The translations under genes and the position numbers were made by a program. A model generated the notes under the pieces. The model worked only from the letters and a program-made list of their open reading frames with translations. It was not told the DNA's origin and ran no database searches. A stretch of DNA of 53,326 nucleotides from JBHGAV01 sp041946685 (lineage in GTDB: Bacteria; Acidobacteriota; Terriglobia; Bryobacterales; Bryobacteraceae): positions 1 through 53,326 of the forward strand of contig JBHGAV010000027.1 in NCBI GenBank assembly GCA_041946685.1. The letters run 5' to 3'. This document shows, in pieces, positions 24,693 through 34,773 of the stretch (positions are counted from its first letter, which is position 1; every line of letters starts with the position of its first letter).

Positions 24693-25058
24693 ATGACACA
24701 ACCTCTCAAGCATTTGCTCTTCTGGTCGCCCAGGATCCTCTGCATCCTGTTCGCGCTGTTTCTCAGCTTGTTCGCCCTGGACGTATTCGACGGCAAGCAC
24801 GGCTTTTGGCAGACCATTCTGGCCTTGCTGATCCATCTCATCCCGGTGTTCGCGTTGGTTCTGGTCTTGGCCGTCACATGGCGCTGGGAATGGATCGGGG
24901 CGCTGGTGTTTCCCACGCTGGGCATCCTGTACATCGTGACGACGAACCGCAGGTTCGACTGGACGGTCTACGCAACCATTGCCGGGCCTCTCTTCCTGCT
25001 GGGCGCGTTGTTTCTGGTCAACTGGCTGTATAGGGCTCAACTCCGCAGCAAGGCCTGA
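24693..25058 (+). CDS. Small integral membrane protein (four predicted helices)
   Basis: A 121-residue hydrophobic protein. Four membrane helices are visible: LFWSPRILCILFALFLSLFAL, ILALLIHLIPVFALVLVLA, WIGALVFPTLGILYIVTT and VYATIAGPLFLLGALFLV. The ATG at 24693 was chosen over upstream open codons because they extend through the palindromic operator. No catalytic residues stand out and no function can be given. A DoxX-like gene follows 45 bases downstream in the same orientation. Confidence 0.7.
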   Translation: MTQPLKHLLFWSPRILCILFALFLSLFALDVFDGKHGFWQTILALLIHLIPVFALVLVLAVTWRWEWIGALVFPTLGILYIVTTNRRFDWTVYATIAGPLFLLGALFLVNWLYRAQLRSKA

Positions 25059-25102
25059 GGAGGCAGGCCGCATTTGTGCTAAGGTTTCAGGCGGAGGCAG
25101 AG

Positions 25103-25504
25103 ATGCTCAAGTCATTGGAGCCGCGGGCGCTTTCGGTGTTGCGCATCATCGCGGGATTCCTGTTCTCGCTGCATGGCCTGCAGAAGCTCTTCGGAGCCTT
25201 TGGAGGGCTCAGCGGACAGGGCGCGACGGCGGCCTTCGGAACCCAGATCTGGCTGGCCGGCGTTCTGGAGTGTTTTGGGGGCCTGCTCATCTTTCTGGGA
25301 CTCTTCACCAGGCCGGTGGCCTTTCTGCTGTGCGGCCAGATGGCCGTGGCCTACTTTCAGGCCCATGCGCCGCGGGCTTTCTGGCCGGTCCTCAACGGGG
25401 GCGAACTGGCGGTGCTGAACTGCTTTGTCTTCCTGTACCTGTCCATCGCCGGGGCGGGTTCGGTAAGTTTGGATTATCTGATCTGCCGGAAGCGGGGCCG
25501 CTGA
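25103..25504 (+). CDS. DoxX-family membrane protein
   Basis: A 133-residue protein with four predicted membrane helices. The DoxX signature is clear: LRIIAGFLFSLHGLQKLFGAFGG near the N-terminus, WLAGVLECFGGLLIFLGLFTRPVAFLL in the middle, and FVFLYLSIAGAGSVSLDYL at the end. The ATG at 25103 has GGAGGCAGAG before it. DoxX-like proteins are inner-membrane proteins variously linked to respiration or redox stress; the exact role is open. It ends convergently with hypE across a small hairpin. Confidence 0.82.
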   Translation: MLKSLEPRALSVLRIIAGFLFSLHGLQKLFGAFGGLSGQGATAAFGTQIWLAGVLECFGGLLIFLGLFTRPVAFLLCGQMAVAYFQAHAPRAFWPVLNGGELAVLNCFVFLYLSIAGAGSVSLDYLICRKRGR

Positions 25505-25517
25505 GGGCTCGCCCTCA
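25502..25517. terminator. Hairpin between convergent doxX-like gene and hypE
   Basis: TGAGGGC / GCCCTCA, a 7-bp perfect stem spanning the 3' ends of both genes. Possible bidirectional terminator; no T-run. Confidence 0.3.
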
Positions 25518-26557
25518 ACAGATCCGCGGCAGTTGTTCGCCGCTGAGCATGTCCAGGACGCGGGTGCCGCCGATGCGGCTGCGGAGGATCACGGGTCCGC
25601 TGGTGTCCTCGACTACCTGGCCGATGCGCGCAGCCCGCGCCGAAACCGGAAAAGCCTCCAGGATTTCGATAACACGGTCCGCCTGGGCCTCGGGCACGAA
25701 GGCCGCGAAGCGGCCCTCGTTGGCCACGTAGAACGGGTCGAGGCCCAGAATCTCGCAGGCACCACGGACCGCCTCTCCCACCGGGACGGCCGCTTCTTCA
25801 ATGCGCATGCCCACCCCTCGCGCCGCAGCGATCTCGTTGAGCGCCGATGCCAGCCCGCCGCGCGTCAGGTCCCGCAGGCAATGCACCTCGATGCCCGCCT
25901 TCAGCAGGGCCTCGACCGGTTCCCACAGGGGCGCGGTGTCGCTCAGGATCGGCGAGTCGAACTCCAGCCCCTCCCGTACCGACAGCACGGCAATCCCGTG
26001 CCGGCCCAGATCTCCGCTCACGATGATGGCATCGCCCGGCTGAACCGACGCCGGAGTGATTTCGAGAGGTGTCTCGACCACACCGATCCCCGCCGTGGTC
26101 ACGAACAGGCCGTCCCCTTTGCCCTTGTCGACGACCTTGGTGTCGCCGGTGACCAGCGCCACGCCCGAGCGCCGGGCAGCCTCGCCCATCGAGGCCACGA
26201 CGGCGTTCAGCGTCTCCATCGGGAGACCCTCTTCTAGAATGAAGGCCGCACTCAGGTACAGAGGCCGCGCGCCGCACATGGCCAGGTCGTTGACCGTGCC
26301 GCAGACGGCGAGGTCGCCGATGTTGCCGCCGGGGAAGGTCAGGGGGCGGACCACATAGGAGTCGGTTGTGAAGGCCAGCCGCGAATCGCCGACCCGGACC
26401 ACCGCTCCGTCGTGCCGGAGCGCCAGTTCCGGACTGAACAACTGCGGCAGGAAGACCTTCTCGATGAGCTGCTGGCTGAGCTTGCCCCCGCCGCCGTGCG
26501 CCAGCAGCACCTGGTCCCAGGCGACCAGAGGGGCGGGGCAGGAGAGCTCGAATTCCT

Positions 26558-26561
<4 letters not shown>
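25515..26561 (-). CDS. hypE: Hydrogenase maturation protein HypE
   Basis: A 348-residue HypE. It dehydrates the thiocarbamoyl group on its C-terminal Cys to thiocyanate, the source of the cyanide ligands of the [NiFe] site. The C-terminal PRIC with terminal Cys is present, as are the ATP-binding segments (LAHGGGGKLSQQLIEKVFLP, FTTDSYVVRPL, LVTGDTKVVDKG). The ATG at 26559-26561 overlaps the hypD stop (ATGA), so translation is coupled. It is the last gene of the hypF-C-D-E series and serves the hydrogenase encoded at 35167-39116. Confidence 0.95.
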
Positions 26562-27645
<1,084 letters not shown>

Positions 27646-27649
<4 letters not shown>

Positions 27650-27903
27650 GGGCCGGGTTCTCCGGCCTCTTCAAGCTGCTCCATCTCGCGGAGCGTCTCG
27701 AAGATCCGCTGCGCCTCGTCCTGGTCGACGACGTTGAGCGCGAAGCCGACGTGCACGATTACATAGTCTCCGACGGCGGCCTCGGGCGTGTAGGCCAGGC
27801 AGATCTCCTTCTGGACACCCGCGAAATCCACCTTGCCGCGCCGCACTTCGGGCGGGTCTTCTTCGTAGATGCTAACGATCTTTCCCGGCACAGCCAAGCA
27901 CAT
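27646..27903 (-). CDS. hypC: Hydrogenase assembly chaperone HypC
   Basis: An 85-residue HypC/HupF chaperone. The defining N-terminus MCLAVPGKI is intact; Cys2, exposed after Met removal, binds the iron centre and the large-subunit precursor. YVIVHVGFALNVVDQDEA is the second conserved stretch. It sits 9 bases after hypF and overlaps hypD. Only one HypC-type gene is in the window. Confidence 0.95.
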
Positions 27904-27912
27904 AGTTTGTCC

Positions 27913-30108
27913 TCATCCCGCCAGCCGGCCTGCGAGCACGGCCTGCCCGAGCGCGATTCCCCCGTCGTTGGCGGGGACGCGCTGATGGGTCGCCACCCGA
28001 AATCCCTGCGATTCGAGCAAGCCGGCGCCGCGTTCCACCAGGTAGCTGTTCTGGAAGACGCCGCCGCTCATCACCACCTGCCGCACGCCGGTCCTCTTCG
28101 CCACGGCCGAAATCCAGCGGATCAGGGCGTTATGGAACCGGGCTGCGATAAGGTCCTGCGGCTTGCCGCTCAGTACGTCGCCGCGCACGGCTTCGATCAG
28201 CGGCGCCCAGTCGGCGGCTCCTTCCCTCTCATCTAAAGGATAGCAGTCGCCGGTCACGAGCGAGCCGATGGAGCGCTCCAGCAGCATGGCCGCCTGGCCC
28301 TCGAACTTGTTCTCGCGGGCGACGCCCGCCAGGGAGGCGACGGCATCGAAAAGGCGTCCGACGCTGGTGGTTACGGGCGAGTTCAAGCCCGTCTCCAGCA
28401 TCCGCCGGATCACGCTGCTTTCGACCGCATCCGGGCCGAAGGTTTCATACATGAGGCTGGCCGCCGAGCGCCATCCCTCTTTGATGGCCGCCTCGCCGCC
28501 AGGCAGCCGGAAGGGTCGCAGGTGGGCAACGCGCTCGAACTTGTCTCCCTTGACGAGAAAGAACTCTCCCCCCCAGACCGTGCCATCGAGGCCGTAGCCG
28601 GTTCCGTCCCAGGAAACGCCGAGGTACTCTCCCCGGACGTCGTTTTCCGCGGCGCAGGCGGCGACGTGGGCGTGGTGGTGCTGGATGGGCACGACCTGGA
28701 GGCCGGACGACTGCGCCCACCGGGTGGAAGCGTAGTCGGGATGAAGGTCGCAGGCCAACAGACGCGGCTCGAAACGGTACAGCCGGCACAGGTCGTCGAT
28801 GGCCCGCGCGAAGGCCGCGCGCGATTCGGCAGTATCCAGATCGCCTACGTGCTGGCTGACGAAGACCTGCCTTCCGACGGCGATCGCCACCGTGTTTTTC
28901 AAATGGCCGCCGACGGCGAGAACCGGGGACAGGACCTCCGTGACGCGCACGGGCAACGGCGCATATCCCCGGGCGCGCCGCAACACGCTCTCCCGGCCGC
29001 GAGCGAGCCGCACCACCGAGTCGTCGCAAGGGCGGGCGATGGGACGGTCGTGCATCACGAACAGGTCCGCGATCCCGCCCAGTCGCCTTCGGGCTTCGTC
29101 ATTGTCGATGGCGATCGGCTCGTCGCTCAGGTTCCCGCTGGTAGCGACCACAGGAAAGCCGCACTCGGCCATGAGCAGATGGTGGATCGGCGAGCATGGC
29201 AGCATGACGCCGAGGTAAGGAGAGGACCTCGCGACGCCCGGCGCGATGCCGGAACCGGGTCTGGGGCGGAGAAGGACGATAGGGGCCGCAGGCGAGCAGA
29301 GCAAGTTCTCCTCCGCGGCGCTGACTTCGCAATGCTGCCGCACCATTTCGACGGACTCCATCAGCAGTGCGAACGGCTTCTCCTCGCGGCGCTTATGGAG
29401 GCGCAAGCGGGCCACCGCCTCTTGGTTGCGAGCATCCACCAGCAGTTGAAAGCCTCCGATGCCCTTGAGGGCGACAGTGAGGCCGGAGCGGAGGGCGCTG
29501 GCGGCGTCGGAGAGGGGAGTGCCGCTCGCTGACGCTCGCGGTTCGGTGCTGAGCTTGGGCCCGCAGAGTGGGCAGGCGTTAGGCTGGGCGTGAAAGCGGC
29601 GGTCGGCGGGGTCGGTGTACTCGCGGCGGCACGCCGGGCACAACTCGAAGCCGCGCATCGTGGTGCGGGGGCGGTCGTAGGGAATATCCAGGATGATCGA
29701 GTATCTCGGCCCGCAGTTGGTGCAGTTGGTGAAGGCGTAGTTGTGGCGGCGGTTGTCCGGGTCGTGAAGCTCCGCCAGGCACTGGCGGCAGGTGGCAAGG
29801 TCGGGCAGGAGGCTGACGGTTTTCTCGTCGGCCCCATCGCTGGAACGGATCTCGAAGCCCTGGAAACCCGCGGGCTCGAGCACGCTGATTTCGCGCGTGA
29901 GGACCACGGCAGCGGAAGGGCGCTCCCGATCGAGCCTGCCCTGGAAAAGACGAAGCTGGCCGGACGGACCCTCAACCTCGATCACCAATCCGGCGCTCGA
30001 GTTGAGAACCCATCCGGCCAGGCCGAGCTCGGTGGCCAACCGGTAAACAAACGGCCGAAAGCCCACGCCCTGGACCGCACCGCTCAGTGTCAGGCGCAGG
30101 CGTTGCAG
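27913..30108 (-). CDS. hypF: Carbamoyltransferase HypF, probable CTG start
   Basis: HypF makes the carbamoyl group later turned into cyanide ligands. Domains in order: acylphosphatase (AVQGVGFRPFVYRLA), two zinc fingers (CRQCLAEL...CTNCGPRY and CPACRREY...CPLCGP), YrdC-like domain, and Kae1-like domain (IQHHHAHVAACAAE, SWDGTGYGLDGTVWGGE). The first ordinary start in frame, GTG 30066, would cut off AVQG of the acylphosphatase loop. Between it and the upstream stop (30118-30120) the only usable codons are CTGs. CTG 30108 lies 4 bases after GAGGAGG and gives 731 residues, so it was chosen; this start is inferred. Codons near 29521-29552 are made of a REP-like repeat. Confidence 0.9.
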   Translation of the reverse strand: MQRLRLTLSGAVQGVGFRPFVYRLATELGLAGWVLNSSAGLVIEVEGPSGQLRLFQGRLDRERPSAAVVLTREISVLEPAGFQGFEIRSSDGADEKTVSLLPDLATCRQCLAELHDPDNRRHNYAFTNCTNCGPRYSIILDIPYDRPRTTMRGFELCPACRREYTDPADRRFHAQPNACPLCGPKLSTEPRASASGTPLSDAASALRSGLTVALKGIGGFQLLVDARNQEAVARLRLHKRREEKPFALLMESVEMVRQHCEVSAAEENLLCSPAAPIVLLRPRPGSGIAPGVARSSPYLGVMLPCSPIHHLLMAECGFPVVATSGNLSDEPIAIDNDEARRRLGGIADLFVMHDRPIARPCDDSVVRLARGRESVLRRARGYAPLPVRVTEVLSPVLAVGGHLKNTVAIAVGRQVFVSQHVGDLDTAESRAAFARAIDDLCRLYRFEPRLLACDLHPDYASTRWAQSSGLQVVPIQHHHAHVAACAAENDVRGEYLGVSWDGTGYGLDGTVWGGEFFLVKGDKFERVAHLRPFRLPGGEAAIKEGWRSAASLMYETFGPDAVESSVIRRMLETGLNSPVTTSVGRLFDAVASLAGVARENKFEGQAAMLLERSIGSLVTGDCYPLDEREGAADWAPLIEAVRGDVLSGKPQDLIAARFHNALIRWISAVAKRTGVRQVVMSGGVFQNSYLVERGAGLLESQGFRVATHQRVPANDGGIALGQAVLAGRLAG
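29521..29552. repeat. REP-like palindromic repeat inside hypF
   Basis: GC-rich stretch whose right half (GCGGTTCGGTGC) recurs at 14578-14588. It is read in frame as the linker STEPRASASG between the zinc fingers and the YrdC domain of HypF, where sequence conservation is normally low. Confidence 0.4.
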
Positions 30109-30117
30109 GCGGCCTCC

Positions 30118-32847
30118 TCAGAGGGTGATCTCGGCCTTCATCACGGGCTCATCGGGCGTGACCGTGAACTTGAAGCCGAGCTTCTCGCAGACGCGGCGCA
30201 TGACCACGTTGTCCTGGAGCACATCGCCGACGATCCTGGCGAGCTTCTCCTGGCGGCCGATCTCGATCACCCTGCGGACCAATTCGGTGCCGAGACCACA
30301 ACCCTGGAATTCGTCGCTGATCAGGACCGCGAACTCGCCGTCATTGGTGCCGGCGACCTTCCGCAGGCGGCCAACGCCCACGATCCTGGAGCCGCCATTG
30401 GCGTTCTTCTGTTCGGCAACCAGAGCCATCTCCCGGTCGTAGTCGTTGAAGCAGATGCGGACCAATCGCTCGTGCGCCACGCGCTGGCTGAGCTTCAGAG
30501 CCTGGAGGTAGCGCAGGTAGACAGTGCGCTCGGAAAGCGTCTCGTGGAACTTGATGATGAGCGGTTCGTCCTCGGGCCGGATAGGCCGGATGGTGAGGTC
30601 CACGCCGGTCTTCGTGGTCCAAGAGGAGACGTACTGGAGCGGGTAGGGGCGGATGGGGAGCTTAGGCAGGTCTTGCTCGCGCACGCTCGGCTCGTGAACC
30701 ACCACGCGGGCGTCCAGAGCGATGATGCGCTCGGGGGAGGCGAGCATCGGGTTAATGTCGACCTCCTTGACCCAGGGCTGCTCCACCACCAGGCGGCTGA
30801 AGTGGACCATCATCTGCTCCAGGGCAGCCAGGTCAACGGGCTTCCGGCCACGGACTCCCTTGAGGGCCTTATAAATCTTGGTCTCCTCCATCATCCGGCG
30901 GGCGAGCGTGGTGTTGAGCGGAGGCAACGCAAGGGCGCGATCCTTGAACACCTCGACGAGCTGGCCGCCGAGACCGAACAGGATCACCGGGCCAAATTGC
31001 GGATCCAGGCTGCTGCCGAGGATGATCTCATAACCCTCCAGCTTGATCATGGGCTGAACGGTCACGCCGAGGAAGTGGCCTTCTCCCACCTTCTCCCGGA
31101 CGCCGGTCTCGATCCGCTTGAAGGCGGCACGGACGGCCGTCTCGTCCTTGAGATTCAACTGTACGCCGCCGACGTCGGTCTTGTGGGTGATGGTCTCGGA
31201 GAACAGCTTCAGCACCACCGGATAGCCGATTTCCGATGCCGCCTTCACCGCATCATCCGCGGTATTGGCGATGCGGGTCTCCACGGTCGGGATGCCGTAG
31301 CAGGAGAGCACCTGCTTGGATTCAAACTCGGTCAGGATGGTACGTCCCGCCTTGCGCGCCGCCTGTATGATGCTCTCGGCCTTGGCCGAGTCGACCTCGG
31401 TGTCGCCGGTGAATACCGGGGTCTCATAGATGCCGCGCAGGTTGTCGCTGTACTGCCAGGCGTAGTTGAACATGCGGGCGGCGTTGTCGGGGTAGGAGAA
31501 GGTCGGAATACCGGCCTGATTGAGGATGCGCTCGCCGGCGGCGACCTCGGGGCCGCCCATCCAGCTTGCCAGCACCGGCTTGCCGCCCAGATTGGCATAG
31601 GGCTTGAGCTGCTCGGCGATCTGCGTGGGGTCGGTCATGTCCTGGGGAGTAAGGATCACGAGCATGCCGTCGCTGTTCTTGTCCTTGGCGGCGGTGGCCA
31701 GGGCCTTGGCATAGCGGTCGGGTGTGGCGTCACCGATGATGTCGACCGGGTTGTTACGGCTCCAGGTGGGGGGTAGGAAGCTGTTGAACTCGTCGAAGGT
31801 CTCCTTGGAAAGCTCGGTCAACTCGCCGCCGCTGGTGATGAGAGCGTCGGTCGCCAGCACGGCGGGACCGCCGGCGTTGGTCAGAATGGTCAACTTGGGC
31901 CCCTTCGGCGGCGGCTGCTTGGCGAGCACCTCGGCCATGTAGAACAGGTCCGAGATCTGGTTCACACGGAGCACACCGCTGCGGCGGAAGGCGGCGTCGA
32001 GCACGTCGTCCGATCCGGTCAGCGAACCGGTGTGGGATGCGGCGGCCTTGCCGCCCTGGGCCGTGCGGCCGGCCTTGATCACGATAATCGGCTTGGTGAG
32101 GGCCACCTCCCGCGCCGCTGAAAGGAACGAGCGGGCGTCGCCGATGGACTCCATATAAATCAGGATGCTCTTGGTGCGTGGATCGTCGCCAAGGTAGTAG
32201 ATCAGGTCGCCCCAGCCCACGTCCACCATGGCGCCGATGGAGAGGAATGCGCTGAATCCAACCAGCTCGCGGAAGCTCCAGTCAAGGACAGCCGTGCAAA
32301 GCGCGCCGCTCTGGCTGATGAATCCCACCGAGCCAGGACGAGCCATGCCGCGCGCGAAGGTGGCGTTGAGCCCGGTAGGGGGGCTCATGACGCCGAGGCA
32401 GTTGGGCCCGATGACGCGGACGCCGCCCTTCCTGGCTTCTTCGAGCAGTTGGCGCTCCAGCTCCGCACCTTGCGGGCCAAGCTCCTTAAACCCGGCCGAG
32501 ATCACGATGGCCGCCTTGACCCCTGCCTCCGCGCAGTCCCGGATGACACCGGGGATTACCTGGGCGGGAGTGATGATCACCGCCAGATCGACCTGGGCCG
32601 GCACAGCGCCGATGGTGGGGTACGCCTTGATGCCGAGCACGCTGGGGCGCTTCAGATTGACGGGGTAGACGGTCCCGCCAAAGGGCGTGCTGATGAGGTT
32701 CCATAGCACCGTGCGGCCAACACTGCCGGGGGTCTCCGTGGCCCCGATCACCGCCACGGCCTCCGGTGAGAAGAACACGTCCAACGGCTGCGGCCTCTTC
32801 AGGACGGTCGTCTCTGATTCCTGGCCGAGTTTCTTGAATTTTTTCAT
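30118..32847 (-). CDS. ADP-forming acyl-CoA synthetase fused to GNAT acetyltransferase (Pat-like)
   Basis: A 909-residue fusion. Parts in order: CoA-binding domain (VAVIGATETPGSVGRTV), succinyl-CoA-ligase-like domain with the phosphohistidine motif AAASHTGSLTG, ATP-grasp domain (GYPVVLKLFSETITHKTDVGGV), and a C-terminal GNAT domain with the acetyl-CoA loop FQGCGLGTELVRRVIE. This layout is that of Pat/PatZ-type protein lysine acetyltransferases, which often inactivate acetyl-CoA synthetase. Since the phosphohistidine region and ATP-grasp look intact, real acyl-CoA/ADP activity is possible. ATG 32847 was chosen; ATG 32901 is possible. The hypF start lies about 10 bases past its stop, so it leads the hyp operon. 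Confidence 0.88.
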   Translation of the reverse strand: MKKFKKLGQESETTVLKRPQPLDVFFSPEAVAVIGATETPGSVGRTVLWNLISTPFGGTVYPVNLKRPSVLGIKAYPTIGAVPAQVDLAVIITPAQVIPGVIRDCAEAGVKAAIVISAGFKELGPQGAELERQLLEEARKGGVRVIGPNCLGVMSPPTGLNATFARGMARPGSVGFISQSGALCTAVLDWSFRELVGFSAFLSIGAMVDVGWGDLIYYLGDDPRTKSILIYMESIGDARSFLSAAREVALTKPIIVIKAGRTAQGGKAAASHTGSLTGSDDVLDAAFRRSGVLRVNQISDLFYMAEVLAKQPPPKGPKLTILTNAGGPAVLATDALITSGGELTELSKETFDEFNSFLPPTWSRNNPVDIIGDATPDRYAKALATAAKDKNSDGMLVILTPQDMTDPTQIAEQLKPYANLGGKPVLASWMGGPEVAAGERILNQAGIPTFSYPDNAARMFNYAWQYSDNLRGIYETPVFTGDTEVDSAKAESIIQAARKAGRTILTEFESKQVLSCYGIPTVETRIANTADDAVKAASEIGYPVVLKLFSETITHKTDVGGVQLNLKDETAVRAAFKRIETGVREKVGEGHFLGVTVQPMIKLEGYEIILGSSLDPQFGPVILFGLGGQLVEVFKDRALALPPLNTTLARRMMEETKIYKALKGVRGRKPVDLAALEQMMVHFSRLVVEQPWVKEVDINPMLASPERIIALDARVVVHEPSVREQDLPKLPIRPYPLQYVSSWTTKTGVDLTIRPIRPEDEPLIIKFHETLSERTVYLRYLQALKLSQRVAHERLVRICFNDYDREMALVAEQKNANGGSRIVGVGRLRKVAGTNDGEFAVLISDEFQGCGLGTELVRRVIEIGRQEKLARIVGDVLQDNVVMRRVCEKLGFKFTVTPDEPVMKAEITL

Positions 32848-33090
32848 TGCCTCTTGTCCTTGATGAAGTACCAACGAAGAACTCTTCGACGGGGCTTCCA
32901 CGCAGTCCCCTGAGGCCGGCGCGGAACCACAAACGCTAATGAGTCCCCAAACTCCGAATAGTCGCGCACTTTCAATTATAGGATACGGCGGCAGCAGAAG
33001 ACGGCGCCGGGACGGCGCGGCCCATTTTCCCGCCAGGCGCAGGATGTGCGCGGCGCTTGCCGGCCCGCTGGATTTGAGACAAGAGTGCTC

Positions 33091-33096
33091 TATAAT
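33091..33096 (+). promoter_or_regulatory. -10 box of the hydrogenase operon
   Basis: Consensus TATAAT 53 bases before the TTG start at 33149, in the 300-base gap separating the minus-strand hyp operon from the plus-strand hydrogenase operon. The -35 is weak (CTGGAT at 17 bp), suggesting an activator is needed. No convincing sigma-54 site (GG-N10-GC) was seen. Nothing else is recognisable between 32848 and 33148. Confidence 0.45.
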
Positions 33097-33148
33097 CGTT
33101 ATTCCGGGGCGGAGTGGGCTTCACGTATCACCTGTAGGGAGGCGTAGA

Positions 33149-33577
33149 TTGGGAACGCGCGGGAAAGTACTCCTGATCGACGACGATCAGGATTTCCGAA
33201 ACTCCGTAAGGTACCTGCTGGAGAACCGCGGGTGTGAGGTGATCGAGGCGGACTGCGGGAAGGAAGGCCTTCGACTGGTGCTCGAGTGCCGGCCCGATCT
33301 CATCCTTGTCGACGTGATGATGGAGTGCGACTCGGAGGGCTACGGCGTCACGCAGGCGATCAAGTGCCAGGAGGCGTACGCCGGCTGCCGCAACATCCCC
33401 GTGATCATGGTGTCTTCGATTCAGGAGAGCCCGGATCAGTTGTTCCCGATGGCCCCCGAGGCGGAGATGATCAGGCCGGACCGCTATCTCACCAAGCCGG
33501 TGGACGCCGACGTTTTGTTTGATCTAGTGGACAAGGCTCTCGCCGGCCGGTCCAGACAGGCGGTGCACCCGACGTGA
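33149..33577 (+). CDS. Stand-alone response regulator receiver
   Basis: A 142-residue single-domain receiver from TTG 33149, which has GGGAGG 6 bases upstream. Phospho-acceptor D55 (LILVDVMM), the acidic pair in LLIDDDQD, and the Lys in YLTKPVD are present. There is no output domain, so it should relay phosphate or act by protein contact. The loop after the Asp is longer than usual (MMECDSEGYGVTQAI), a feature shared with the receiver at 34757. The stop overlaps the GTG start of the next gene. First gene of the hydrogenase operon. Confidence 0.88.
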   Translation: MGTRGKVLLIDDDQDFRNSVRYLLENRGCEVIEADCGKEGLRLVLECRPDLILVDVMMECDSEGYGVTQAIKCQEAYAGCRNIPVIMVSSIQESPDQLFPMAPEAEMIRPDRYLTKPVDADVLFDLVDKALAGRSRQAVHPT

Positions 33578-34773
33578 GTTCGACCGACACCGACCCGACG
33601 CCTCGCGCAGCCGGGAATCCACCGGAGCCGCCCGCGGAGCCTAAGACGATTGTGGTCATCGACGACGACCGCGCCATGCGGCTGTCGTGCTCCAAGATCC
33701 TCACCAAGGTGGGCTTCCGGGTAGAGACGTGCGAGACGGGTTGCGCAGGGCTGGAGGTGATCGCCGCCTTGAAGCCGGAACTGGCGCTGGTGGATCTCAA
33801 GATGCCGGGGATCGGCGGCATGGAGGTCATCGCGCGGGTCAACGAGATCGACCCGCGGGTGGTGGTCATCGTGATCACCGGCTATGCGACGATCGACACG
33901 GCCGTGGAGGCGATGAAGGCCGGCGCATACGATTTCGTGCCCAAGCCGTTCTCGCCGGATGAACTGCGGCTGATCGTGAATCGCGGCCTGGAGCACCGGC
34001 GCCTGATCCTGGAGTCCCAGCGGGCCGAGATGGAGCGCGAGCTGCTCAAGCGGCGCTTCGTCACGTTCGTTTCCCACCAGCTTCAGACACCCCTGGTGGC
34101 CATCCATCAATACCTGAACGTGTTGAAGCACATGGAGAACCAGGATCCGGCCAAGACGAGGGAGTGGCTCGACCGGTGCCTCACCCGGACCGAGGAGATC
34201 CAGGCCATCATCAAGGACTGGCTCACGCTGGCCAAGCTGGAGGGCGGGCTGCTCTCCGGGAAGCGGGCGCGGGTGGATCTGAAGCGGACGATCACCGAGA
34301 TTCTCACCGCCTATGAGCTGATGGCCGCTTCCGAAGGGATCACACTCGAGGCCCGGCTGCCCGGGGAGGAGTGCTGCACCGCGGGAGATCCGAACTGCCT
34401 GAGCGTGGTCTTCGACAACCTGGTGGTGAACGCGATCAAGTACAACAAGCCGGGCGGGAAGGTGACCGTCTCCGCCGAGCTTACGCCGGACGAGGTCATT
34501 GTGTCGGTGAGCGACACCGGTATCGGCATTCCCGAGAAGTACCGCCGGATGCTGTTCGAGGAGTTCTTCCGTATCCAGGACGCCAAGAAGGTCGCCGGGA
34601 CCGGGCTGGGCCTTGCCATATCCAGGCGAATCGTGACGGAGATGGGAGGCAGCATCAGCGTGGAGAGTGAAGAAGGAGTGGGTTCCACGTTCCGGGTCAG
34701 ACTGCTGGCCTGGCGGGAGCCGGAGGCAGTCAACGACGCGCAGGAAAGGTCTACGCATGCCAGTCAAGCATAA
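33574..34773 (+). CDS. Hybrid receiver-histidine kinase (soluble)
   Basis: A 399-residue cytoplasmic protein in which the receiver comes first (residues about 24-140; D74, K124). It is followed directly by a HisKA helix pair with H168 in VSHQLQTPLVAIHQY and a HATPase domain (VVFDNLVVNAIKYN, SDTGIGIP, GTGLGLAIS). There is no membrane segment or ligand-sensing domain, so input probably comes through phosphorylation of its receiver. Start at GTG 33574, overlapping the previous stop by 4 bases; its own end overlaps the next receiver gene by 17 bases. Likely part of a phosphorelay with the flanking receivers and the kinase at 39106. Confidence 0.9.
   Translation: MSSTDTDPTPRAAGNPPEPPAEPKTIVVIDDDRAMRLSCSKILTKVGFRVETCETGCAGLEVIAALKPELALVDLKMPGIGGMEVIARVNEIDPRVVVIVITGYATIDTAVEAMKAGAYDFVPKPFSPDELRLIVNRGLEHRRLILESQRAEMERELLKRRFVTFVSHQLQTPLVAIHQYLNVLKHMENQDPAKTREWLDRCLTRTEEIQAIIKDWLTLAKLEGGLLSGKRARVDLKRTITEILTAYELMAASEGITLEARLPGEECCTAGDPNCLSVVFDNLVVNAIKYNKPGGKVTVSAELTPDEVIVSVSDTGIGIPEKYRRMLFEEFFRIQDAKKVAGTGLGLAISRRIVTEMGGSISVESEEGVGSTFRVRLLAWREPEAVNDAQERSTHASQA

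Noticed and set aside
29590..31776. 728-codon plus-strand frame
   Set aside because: Antisense to hypF and the acyl-CoA synthetase, both with intact domain motifs; the frame has low-complexity composition and no motif.
32902..33148. Search for a sigma-54 promoter upstream of the hydrogenase operon
   Set aside because: No GG-N10-GC arrangement with a good consensus; the TATAAT at 33091 is the better candidate.
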